From contig JADLDX010001051.1 in the NCBI GenBank assembly GCA_020846515.1, forward strand, positions 1 through 5,887: a stretch of 5,887 nucleotides of DNA, given 5' to 3'. Source of the stretch: Pirellulaceae bacterium. GTDB taxonomy: Bacteria > Planctomycetota > Planctomycetia > Pirellulales > Pirellulaceae. A program made the position numbers and the translations under genes. Numbering within the stretch: position 1 is the stretch's first letter; every line of letters begins with the position of its first letter. This document shows positions 1 through 5,887 of this stretch, one piece after another. A model generated the notes under the pieces. That model saw only the letters and a list, made by a program, of their open reading frames with translations, made no database searches and was not told the origin of the DNA.

Positions 1-1
1 G

Positions 2-2395
2 GCTCACCCTACCGAAGCGAAGCGCGCGACCGTGTTGGCCCATCACCGCCGACTGTATGAACGCTTTCAATTGCATCGTCAAATTCTGTCCGATGGGGCA
101 GGCAACATCGAATCGTATCAGGAAGAGAATGATTTTGCGGTGAGAGCGTTGCTGGCCATCTTATGGCGCACGGGTGAAATCTATTTGGATAAACCTGACA
201 TTCAATCCGAGCGTCGCAACGTATTGGATTATCTGACCCATGTGTTTCCGTCGGTACTGCGACCGCTGGATCAGCGACTGAGGCGGGCGTGGACCGACGT
301 CGGTTTGGATACATCGGTGTTTGACAATCCCTTGATCTTTCCCAAACTGACCTTCGGAACTTGGGTGGGTGGCGATCGCGATGGTCACCCATTGGTGACA
401 GCCGATGTGACGCGTCAGAGTTTGTTGGAAATGCGTCGTAGCGCACTGGGACTTGTTCAACGCCATCTCCAGCAATTGGCCAGACTGCTGAGTCTATCGG
501 CGTATTGGCAGCGACCCAACCCCGCATTTTTGCAGGCACTGGCCAGTGCCGCCGAACAACTTGGACCGGCCGGCAAGAAAGCCATCGACCGCAATCCCAA
601 TGAACCCTGGCGGCAGTTTATCAACACCATGCAGGCTCGGCTGCCGCGCATGGACCCAGCTAGTGATACCATCGTGCATGAACCACGACCCGCCTATCAA
701 TGCTCGGCGGAGTTGTTGTCGGATCTACGTTTGTTGTACGACAGCCTGATCGCCAGCGGCATGCGCCGGCCAGCTGATTACGCCGTACAGCCGTTGATGC
801 GCATCGTGCAAACCTTTGGCTTTCACTCAGCCGTGTTGGATGTTCGACAGAACAGCGCCTTTCACGATCGCGCCGTAGAGCAGTTGTTGGTGGCAGCTGG
901 ATTTGCCAAGACCAATTTTTCACAGTGGACTGAAGAGCAACGGATGGATATGCTGCACCAGGAACTTGCCTCCAAACGTCCATTTGCCCGTCCTGATGTT
1001 TCGCTGGGCCACGAAGCCGACGCAGTGTTGTCGGCGTTGCGTGTACTGAAGGACTATCGATCAGCCTATGGTGATGATGGCTTGGGAGCGTTGATTGTCA
1101 GTATGACGCGCAATGCATCGGACCTCTTGGTAGTCTATCTGCTGGCTCGCGAAGTGGGGCTGATGGAGGAGACAGCTGAGGGACTGCAGTGTCCGTTGCC
1201 AGTGGTCCCGTTGTTCGAAACGGTGGATGACCTGCAGAGTAGCCCAGAGATATATGCACGGTTCTTGCAGCATCCAATAACTCTCCGCAGCTTGACCGCC
1301 ATTCAAAAACGTCGCGGCCAAACCGAGCCTGTTGGCCAGATCATGATTGGTTACAGCGACAGCAATAAAGACGGTGGCATCCTGGCCAGCCTGGTGAACC
1401 TGCGGCATGCGCAAAAGGACCTCAGTCGCATTGGCAAGGAGCATGGAGTTCGCGTGCGGTTCTTTCATGGCCGCGGTGGTACGATCAGCCGTGGTGCCGG
1501 ACCTACCCATCGCTTTATCAAGGCTTTGACCAACGAAACACTCCGCGGAGATTTACGCGTTACCGAACAAGGCGAGACCATTCCGCAGAAGTATGCGCAT
1601 CAGTCCACCGCCATCTACAACCTCGAGTTGTTTCTCTCCGGTGTGACACGCAAGACGCTGCTTGATCAGAATAGCGATCCGCAAGAACATCCGCTGGAAG
1701 CGACGTTGACCCAGTTGTCGGAATGGGCCCGCGAGTGCTATACCTCGCTGCTCAACACCGAGGGCTTTGTGACGTTCTTTCGTCAAGCCACGCCCATTGA
1801 TGCCATCGAACAAAGCCGCATCGGTTCGCGGCCGTCGCGACGAACCGGTCAACAGACGTTGGCCGACTTGCGAGCGATCCCGTGGGTGTTTAGTTGGGGC
1901 CAAGCCCGATTTTTCTTGTCGGGCTGGTATGGCGTGGGTACCGCACTTGGACAGTTAAAAACTTCCCAACCAGAGACCTTTACTAACTTGGCCGAAACGA
2001 TGAACAGTTGGGCCCCGTCGCATTATCTGCTGAGTAACGTGGCGACCAGTTTGGCGGCCACCGATCTGGAAATCATGCGGGCTTATGCTGCCATGGTTGA
2101 GGACGAAGAACTTCGCAATAAGTTCATGTCCAAAATCGAAGTGGAACTGGCACTCACGCAGGAAATGATCGAAACCATCTATGGCGGCGCGCTGGCTGAA
2201 CGCCGCCCCAATATCCAACGCATGATGAATCTGAGAGCCAAGGGCCTGCGCGTCCTACACCATCAACAAATCGGGTTGCTGAAAATGTGGCGCAGCTATC
2301 ATCGCATGCAACAACCTAAATCTGCCGATGATCTCATTCCGCAGCTGTTACTCACTGTAAACGCGATTGCTAGCGGATTGGGTACAACAGGGTGA
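2..2395 (+). CDS. ppc: Phosphoenolpyruvate carboxylase, 5'-truncated by window edge
   Basis: Cytoplasmic enzyme that carboxylates phosphoenolpyruvate with bicarbonate to oxaloacetate, replenishing the TCA cycle. The reading frame is open from base 2 and begins AHPTEAKR, the catalytic-His motif (His138 in E. coli), so the true start lies upstream and roughly 100-150 N-terminal residues are missing. A GTG at 32 sits inside this conserved block and is not the start. Motifs in order: FGTWVGGDRDGHP (from 353), LDVRQNS (around 836-856), PLFETVDDL with the metal-ligand Glu (around 1210), MIGYSDSNKDGG (1343-1378, metal-ligand Asp), glycine-rich loop FHGRGGTISRGAGP (1463-1504), VTEQGETIPQKYA (around 1559-1597), RAIPWVFSWGQARFFLSGW (around 1870-1926), and a C-terminal TTG replacing the usual NTG. 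The active-site set looks intact, so the enzyme should be functional. By my manual alignment, three of the four E. coli aspartate-inhibitor ligands are substituted. The 797 visible codons slightly exceed the matching E. coli part. Confidence 0.97.
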   Translation, partial: AHPTEAKRATVLAHHRRLYERFQLHRQILSDGAGNIESYQEENDFAVRALLAILWRTGEIYLDKPDIQSERRNVLDYLTHVFPSVLRPLDQRLRRAWTDVGLDTSVFDNPLIFPKLTFGTWVGGDRDGHPLVTADVTRQSLLEMRRSALGLVQRHLQQLARLLSLSAYWQRPNPAFLQALASAAEQLGPAGKKAIDRNPNEPWRQFINTMQARLPRMDPASDTIVHEPRPAYQCSAELLSDLRLLYDSLIASGMRRPADYAVQPLMRIVQTFGFHSAVLDVRQNSAFHDRAVEQLLVAAGFAKTNFSQWTEEQRMDMLHQELASKRPFARPDVSLGHEADAVLSALRVLKDYRSAYGDDGLGALIVSMTRNASDLLVVYLLAREVGLMEETAEGLQCPLPVVPLFETVDDLQSSPEIYARFLQHPITLRSLTAIQKRRGQTEPVGQIMIGYSDSNKDGGILASLVNLRHAQKDLSRIGKEHGVRVRFFHGRGGTISRGAGPTHRFIKALTNETLRGDLRVTEQGETIPQKYAHQSTAIYNLELFLSGVTRKTLLDQNSDPQEHPLEATLTQLSEWARECYTSLLNTEGFVTFFRQATPIDAIEQSRIGSRPSRRTGQQTLADLRAIPWVFSWGQARFFLSGWYGVGTALGQLKTSQPETFTNLAETMNSWAPSHYLLSNVATSLAATDLEIMRAYAAMVEDEELRNKFMSKIEVELALTQEMIETIYGGALAERRPNIQRMMNLRAKGLRVLHHQQIGLLKMWRSYHRMQQPKSADDLIPQLLLTVNAIASGLGTTG

Positions 2396-2461
2396 TCCGA
2401 ATTGGCCTGATGGGGGGCGTGCGAAGTACGTCGAAACGCATGTGCGGCTTGGTTCGTAGCT

Positions 2462-2638
2462 TGGGCACTCTTGCCCGAGTTCACATTGAGATGACCGGCA
2501 AGAGAGCGACGTTCACGACAAAAGTCAAAATTGAGAATTTTAAGGTCGCATTAACTTGACGTTAATGCGCCTTGGCGGTGAGCAATCATCCAGTACTTTT
2601 AAAATTTTGACTTTTGTCGGGCGCGTCAAGAGTGCCCA
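2462..2638. repeat. Nested inverted-repeat element (MITE-like or structured intergenic region)
   Basis: Seen directly: an outer perfect 12-bp inverted pair, TGGGCACTCTTG at 2462-2473 against 2627-2638, encloses a perfect 17-bp pair, CGACAAAAGTCAAAATT at 2516-2532 against 2603-2619. That pair encloses a central hairpin at 2542-2573. Allowing a 7-nt bulge on the left, the inner pair extends by TTA (2540-2542). The left side also holds an 8-bp local stem, CTCTTGCC 2468-2475 with GGCAAGAG 2497-2504. The arms are asymmetric: 42 nt separate outer and inner arms on the left but only 7 nt on the right. No ORF of note lies inside and I see no clear target-site duplication. It could be a miniature transposable element, a structured RNA, or a bulky terminator downstream of ppc. 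The structure is certain; its identity is inference. Confidence 0.75.
2542..2573. other. Central hairpin of the intergenic inverted repeat
   Basis: CGCATTAAC (2547-2555) pairs perfectly with GTTAATGCG (2561-2569) across the 5-nt loop TTGAC. AAGG (2542-2545) pairs with CCTT (2570-2573) if T2546 is bulged, giving 13 bp in all. No T-run follows on the plus strand, so it does not look like a standard rho-independent terminator. It sits between the 17-bp inner arms, so it would be the tip of the larger folded structure. Confidence 0.6.
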
Positions 2639-2821
2639 CCTTACGATCTTTGCCCGAAGAGATTGTTGATATCTCAGTGTGGGGGAATAGATAGAAAATT
2701 ACCCCGGCTTTTTACCCAGATTTTGCAAAATAAAATGACGCTTTTGCGCCACGAGTGCGTCTCTGATAAGGGGCTTCCAAGACGAAAAGACCTTTGTTGC
2801 GACCTTTTTGAGAACAGCGTC

Positions 2822-3127
2822 ATGAATAGGATTGCGGAAAACAGGACTGCTGACACTGCGCCGCCTGCGAGCGGCGAGCGTTATAACTTTGATTTGTTTC
2901 GTGAGTCGAGTTGGGTGGCCAGTTGCGTGGTCGAGAACGCTAGCGTTTGCAAATGTTATGCGGTTCAACTCGGTCTCAGTGGCCCTGAGACCGACGAGAT
3001 ATTAAGCGCTATCGTGGCCGCCATCGCTAAAGGCCAAAGCCATTTAGATTGGCGCGAACAACGCTTCGAATGGAAGTTCAGTCGACCATCAGCAGGTTAT
3101 GCACCTTGGCAAGAATTGCCACCGTAG
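2822..3127 (+). CDS. Small hypothetical protein, start uncertain
   Basis: I do not recognise this product. The frame is open from 2663 (TTG) to the TAG at 3125-3127, 154 codons. Possible starts are TTG 2663, ATG 2735 and ATG 2822. I chose 2822 (101 aa) because a weak GAGA lies about 9 nt upstream, and because the translation from about 2880 on looks most protein-like: YNFDLFRESSWVASC, then a likely helix around ETDEILSAIVAAIAKG, then WREQRFEWKF. The region before 2822 is AT-rich and its translation is unconvincing. No signal peptide or membrane segment is evident from this start. The C-terminus runs into the palindromic repeat cluster, whose first unit supplies the stop codon, so the native 3' end may have been altered by repeat insertion. 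It could be a real small gene, a gene remnant, or chance. Confidence 0.38.
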   Translation: MNRIAENRTADTAPPASGERYNFDLFRESSWVASCVVENASVCKCYAVQLGLSGPETDEILSAIVAAIAKGQSHLDWREQRFEWKFSRPSAGYAPWQELPP

Positions 3128-3251
3128 CCACCCGTCGCCAGACGGTGGACGTAGCCATCCGTCGCCAGACGGTGGACAAACTAGGTAGCCACCGTCGCCA
3201 GACGGTGGACTCGGCTAGATGCGCATTCCACCGTTTGGCAGCGGTGGCTAC
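3124..3251. repeat. Cluster of palindromic REP-like repeats (three direct, one inverted)
   Basis: Units of 26-27 bp start with GTAGCCA and end with GACGGTGGAC: copy 1 at 3124-3150, copy 2 at 3151-3177 (directly abutting) and copy 3 at 3185-3210. An inverted, diverged copy lies at 3226-3251. The core CCACCGTCGCCAGACGGTGG folds into an 8-bp stem with a GCCA loop. Copies 1 and 2 carry one extra base (C or T) after CCA, which bulges from the stem. The cluster occupies the space between the convergent hypothetical ORF and the oxidoreductase gene, with the inverted copy ending 6 nt past the oxidoreductase stop. By position it resembles extragenic palindromic elements that can stop or stabilise transcripts from both sides. 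That role is inferred; the repeats themselves are plain. Confidence 0.88.
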
Positions 3252-3267
3252 TGGTCTTTAACCAGTA
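3249..3267. other. Short palindrome spanning the oxidoreductase stop codon
   Basis: TACTGGT (3249-3255) and ACCAGTA (3261-3267) form a perfect 7-bp stem around the loop CTTTA, which contains the minus-strand stop codon (3258-3260). It overlaps the end of the inverted repeat unit by 3 bp. It may add to transcript-end structure together with the repeat cluster, but no T-run follows, so I do not call it a terminator. Confidence 0.4.
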
Positions 3268-4736
3268 TAAGGTAGAGCCCAGCCTTTTCGATATTCGGAA
3301 CGGATGAGCGCGTCGGCTTCAGGGACACCCACGGCCTTCATGGCGGTGGAATCCCAGTTGATCTTCTTACCTAATCGAACAGCCAGGTTGCCTAGCAGTA
3401 CGACTTCGGTGAATGGACCGGCGTAGTCAAAGTTCGACAGCGCGGACGACTCGCCACGAATGGCCGACAGCCATTCGGCATCTTCATTTTCGACGCGCGG
3501 TAATGTTTTGGGAACTGAGGCGGCCATTTCGGCGCGCGAGCCAGGCGTGACGATCCACTGTTCGGAACCTCGATTGAAGAGCATCAAGCCGTCATCGCCG
3601 ACCAGGATTAAATCCCAGCGAGCCGGCGAATCGATCGTGCCTTGATTGCGAGGTCGTCGTCCGTTGGCAGGCGTATCTTTGGCAGAGGTATCTGCGGCCT
3701 CAGCAGCGGCGGCTTCTTTGGTAGCCCGCGCCAGCAACTCATACGGCGCGTTTGGTTTCTGGTTGCGGACGCCGTCATACCACACGAACTTTACCGGCGG
3801 TTGGGCGACTTTGGAAACCGGTCCTACACCAGCGCCGCTGGTGGCACCACCGACCGACTTACGGGCCGGAAACTGGTAGACAATGGTGGACCATTCCGCG
3901 CCTGTTTCGGCAGTCATGCCGCCTGATTCCGCTTCGACTGATTCGGGCGAACCCAGGTCTAGTGCCCAGTAGGGCATATCCATAATGTGACAGGCCATAT
4001 CGCCTAAGGCACCGGTACCAAAGTCCCACCACCCGCGCCATTTAAAGGGCACATAGCAGGCGTTGTAGTCTCGCTGCTTGGCTGGGCCGAGCCACAGGTC
4101 CCAGTCCAGATCGGCTGGTTTGGATTGCGAGGCAAACTTGGTGCGCTCGGCCAATGCGGCAGCACCTTGAGGCCAAATCGGGCGATTGGTCCAGCAGTGA
4201 ACTTCTCGAACCGGACCGATCAAGCCCGCGCGCACCAGTTCGACTGCTCGACGAATCGGTTCACCGGCATGTGCTTGATTGCCCATCTGCGTTTTGACTT
4301 TGAAGTGTCGCGCGGCCAGGGTCATCAGGCGAGCTTCATGGATGGTCTGTGTCAGCGGTTTCTGACAGTAGACGTGTTTGCCCAGAGCCATGGCTGCGAG
4401 TGAGGCGATAGCATGCGTATGGTCTGGCGTGCTGACCGTCACCGCATCGATGCCTTTTTCTTTATCGAGCATCACGCGAAAATCGGTATAGACTTTCGCA
4501 TCGGGATGGTTCTTGTAGGTCTTGGCGGCGCGCGACGTATCGACATCGCACAGCGCCACAAACTTGGCGCCAGCGGCTGTCAAGTCGCTGACTTCACCAG
4601 CGCCTTTGCCGCCCACACCGATGCCGGCAATGTTGATGCGTTCGTTGGCACCCCAGGCGCTGCGTGGTATGAAAGTGGCCGCGTAACCCAGCGTAGCGGC
4701 CTTTAAGACTTGACGCCGATCGATGCGTTTGGACAT
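3258..4736 (-). CDS. Gfo/Idh/MocA-family oxidoreductase with Tat signal
   Basis: Predicted NAD(P)-dependent sugar or polyol-type dehydrogenase, 492 aa, probably exported folded through the Tat route. The N-terminus has a twin-arginine motif, RRQVLK (residues 7-12), then a short weakly hydrophobic stretch to about residue 30. The Rossmann fold follows: INIAGIGVGGKG (35-45), ALCDVD (61-66), STPDHTHA (102-109) and CQKPL (124-128), where the family usually has EKP. The C-terminal half matches the type common in planctomycetes: DWDLWLGPA (211-219), WRGWWDFGTGALGDMACHIMD (233-253, with likely catalytic His250) and a final GWALPYTG. Two low-complexity stretches, Gly/Ser-rich (about 292-309) and Ala-rich then basic (about 337-366), look like insertions. 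The ATG is backed by GAAAGG 7 nt upstream. It begins 24 bp after the esterase stop, so the two are probably one transcript. The substrate cannot be determined from sequence. Confidence 0.93.
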   Translation of the reverse strand: MSKRIDRRQVLKAATLGYAATFIPRSAWGANERINIAGIGVGGKGAGEVSDLTAAGAKFVALCDVDTSRAAKTYKNHPDAKVYTDFRVMLDKEKGIDAVTVSTPDHTHAIASLAAMALGKHVYCQKPLTQTIHEARLMTLAARHFKVKTQMGNQAHAGEPIRRAVELVRAGLIGPVREVHCWTNRPIWPQGAAALAERTKFASQSKPADLDWDLWLGPAKQRDYNACYVPFKWRGWWDFGTGALGDMACHIMDMPYWALDLGSPESVEAESGGMTAETGAEWSTIVYQFPARKSVGGATSGAGVGPVSKVAQPPVKFVWYDGVRNQKPNAPYELLARATKEAAAAEAADTSAKDTPANGRRPRNQGTIDSPARWDLILVGDDGLMLFNRGSEQWIVTPGSRAEMAASVPKTLPRVENEDAEWLSAIRGESSALSNFDYAGPFTEVVLLGNLAVRLGKKINWDSTAMKAVGVPEADALIRSEYRKGWALPYTG

Positions 4737-4743
4737 GGATTGA

Positions 4744-4749
4744 CCTTTC
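4744..4749 (-). promoter_or_regulatory. Ribosome binding site of the oxidoreductase gene
   Basis: On the minus strand GAAAGG lies 7 nt before the ATG at 4734-4736, which fixes that start. It is half of a perfect 12-bp palindrome, CCTTTCGAAAGG (4744-4755), so the site could pair with its neighbour in RNA. Such a short self-complementary stretch may be chance. Confidence 0.6.
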
Positions 4750-4760
4750 GAAAGGGCCTA

Positions 4761-5666
4761 CTACTTAGCAGGCAGGCTGAAGATTTCTTGGACGAACTTG
4801 GAGGCCGCAGGGCTGACCGCTGGCGCTGCGCCAGACACGCCATGATTGCCGCCAGGCACAACTACCAACTCAGTTCGGACTTTTAACGCTTGCAGTTTTT
4901 CATTCATTTTGTGCGCATGTTCGATCGGTACGATGTCGTCTTTATCGCCATGCACTTGCATAATCGGAGGATCGTCGTTGCTGACGAAACTGATCGGGGA
5001 CACATCTTTCTTCTTGGCCTCGTCCATCTCGCCGGCCGGCGTTTTAGGATCGTAACCGATCAACTGTCGGTAAGCGGGATGAGTGTGCGTAATTTGACTG
5101 AGTAGAGACCAGTCGGTCGGTCCAGCAAAACTAACAGCACAGGCTACGCGCGAAGATTGTTTTTCAACAGGATTAGTGGCGTTGGGATCCGCCACGTCAT
5201 CGTGCAAGGCGACCCACAACGACAGGTGGCCACCGGCTGAACCGCCCGTGACCCCCACACGCTTCGGGTCGATCTTCCACTCCTCTGCATGTTGCCTGAC
5301 AAACTGGATCGATCGCAAGCAATCGTTGACCTGGGCAGGATGTGGTTTGACATCCGTAAAACGATACTCAACGGACGCCACCGACCATCTACCTTGCGAA
5401 ACTCCATCCAACAACCACGCCGGTACCCTGTCTTTCGTACCAGCCCGCCAACCACCCCCGTGAAAGTGAATCATCACCGGCACGGGCTCTTTCGGCGCAT
5501 CCACCAGATAGACATCCATACGCTGTGCCTGGTTGGCGTCATCGTAGGGTAAGTCCCGATGCGTAGGGACTGGACCTCCATTCTGGGCCACCAGCGTCGG
5601 CAAGCCACAGGCCGAAGCACAGATGGCCAGTAGACACACAAGACCACGGATATAGTGTACAGGCAT
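4761..5666 (-). CDS. Secreted alpha/beta-hydrolase esterase (BD-FAE / carboxylesterase type)
   Basis: Serine hydrolase of the HGGG class, likely cutting carboxyl esters such as acyl groups on carbohydrates, outside the cytoplasm. From the chosen start it has 301 aa. Visible elements: an N-terminal signal with hydrophobic core GLVCLLAICASACGL (about residues 8-22), oxyanion-hole HGGGW (69-73), nucleophile elbow GGSAGG with Ser143, HGDKDDIVP with likely catalytic Asp243, and GGNHG with His275. The triad is therefore complete. The frame extends upstream to ATG 5759, adding 31 residues, but that would bury the signal peptide and those residues are polar and unlike a signal; I prefer ATG 5664-5666 although no Shine-Dalgarno is seen. 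ASAC in the signal could be a weak lipobox. I see no convincing promoter in the 107-nt gap upstream. The gene lies just upstream of the oxidoreductase in the same direction. Exact substrate unknown. Confidence 0.92.
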   Translation of the reverse strand: MPVHYIRGLVCLLAICASACGLPTLVAQNGGPVPTHRDLPYDDANQAQRMDVYLVDAPKEPVPVMIHFHGGGWRAGTKDRVPAWLLDGVSQGRWSVASVEYRFTDVKPHPAQVNDCLRSIQFVRQHAEEWKIDPKRVGVTGGSAGGHLSLWVALHDDVADPNATNPVEKQSSRVACAVSFAGPTDWSLLSQITHTHPAYRQLIGYDPKTPAGEMDEAKKKDVSPISFVSNDDPPIMQVHGDKDDIVPIEHAHKMNEKLQALKVRTELVVVPGGNHGVSGAAPAVSPAASKFVQEIFSLPAK

Positions 5667-5773
5667 AGTTGATTTAGTTGATGTGTAAAGTAATTTGCAA
5701 GGTGTAAGTTGTACTCTGCTCTGTGTCATGCTTGGCAAAGCTTCATTGCGTGAAATCATTGCCGCACGCTCAA

Positions 5774-5887
5774 TTACTTCAGCAGAATAGGGTCGTCTTC
5801 AGCAAAGCTGGCGGTGCCAACTCGGCCGTTGAGGCGATACTGGATCGTCAATTGCTTTTTGGCATTCGGGGCTGGGTCGCCGCCAAA
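5774..5887 (-). CDS. C-terminal fragment of an unidentified protein, cut by window edge
   Basis: The minus strand is open from the window edge at 5887 to the TAA at 5774-5776, giving 37 residues that begin FGGDPAPNAKKQ, continue LTIQYRLNGRVGTASF and end AEDDPILLK. The alternating hydrophobic pattern suggests a beta-strand-rich C-terminal domain, and the composition looks coding. The rest of the gene lies outside the window. It runs in the same direction as the esterase, whose preferred start is 107 nt downstream, so it may belong to the same transcript. I cannot assign a family from so short a piece; planctomycete secreted multidomain proteins often have similar tails, but that is an impression only. 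Confidence 0.65.
   Translation of the reverse strand, partial: FGGDPAPNAKKQLTIQYRLNGRVGTASFAEDDPILLK

Noticed and set aside
32..34. GTG at 32 as the start of ppc
   Set aside because: The frame stays open upstream to base 2 and encodes the conserved AHPTEAKR catalytic motif, so the gene continues beyond the window.
9..1510. Minus-strand reading frames opposite ppc (9-539, 1061-1510)
   Set aside because: They lie antisense to a strongly conserved coding gene, have Arg/His-rich translations and match no recognisable family.
2542..2573. Rho-independent terminator for ppc
   Set aside because: The stem is AT-containing and no T-run follows it; the position about 150 nt after the stop is also distant.
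3124..3251. CRISPR array
   Set aside because: The units are strong palindromes separated by 0 and 7 nt with one inverted copy, there are no spacers of regular length, and no cas genes are in view.
3642..4706. Plus-strand reading frames opposite the oxidoreductase
   Set aside because: Shadows of a well-supported gene; translations show no domain-like pattern.
4744..4755. Palindrome CCTTTCGAAAGG as an operator
   Set aside because: It lies between two probably co-transcribed genes and coincides with the ribosome binding site, so chance self-complementarity is a simpler reading.
5667..5759. N-terminal extension of the esterase to ATG 5759
   Set aside because: It would put 31 mostly polar residues before a clear signal peptide, and no ribosome binding site supports it, though it starts only 14 nt after the upstream gene's stop and cannot be fully excluded.

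Overview
The window looks like chromosomal DNA from a planctomycete, probably a Pirellulaceae-type bacterium. This is inferred from three things: a Gfo/Idh/MocA oxidoreductase with a twin-arginine signal, a secreted BD-FAE-type esterase directly upstream of it, and intergenic palindromic repeats. No rRNA or other taxonomic marker is present, so the assignment is tentative.

Layout. Bases 1-2395 (+) hold most of a phosphoenolpyruvate carboxylase gene (ppc), cut at its 5' end by the window edge just at the catalytic HPTEAKR motif. Bases 2396-2821 have no convincing gene. They carry a 177-bp composite inverted-repeat structure (2462-2638), with a 12-bp outer pair, a 17-bp inner pair and a central hairpin. 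A small unrecognised ORF (+) ends at 3127, and its stop codon lies inside the first unit of a cluster of palindromic repeats (3124-3251). The cluster has three direct copies and one inverted copy and fills the gap between convergent genes. On the minus strand, in transcription order, come the C-terminal 37 codons of an unidentified gene (5774-5887), a secreted alpha/beta-hydrolase esterase (4761-5666) and a Tat-type Gfo/Idh/MocA oxidoreductase (3258-4736). The last two are 24 bp apart and probably co-transcribed.

How the genes work together. PEPC is an anaplerotic central-carbon enzyme and has no evident link to the minus-strand genes. The esterase and oxidoreductase both carry export signals and may act together on extracytoplasmic carbohydrate or ester substrates, but no substrate can be read from the sequence. 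The most notable points are the apparent loss of three of the four aspartate-inhibitor ligands in PEPC, the nested inverted repeat downstream of ppc, and the repeat cluster with a compensatory stem change. I see no clear sign of a wholly new multi-gene system.
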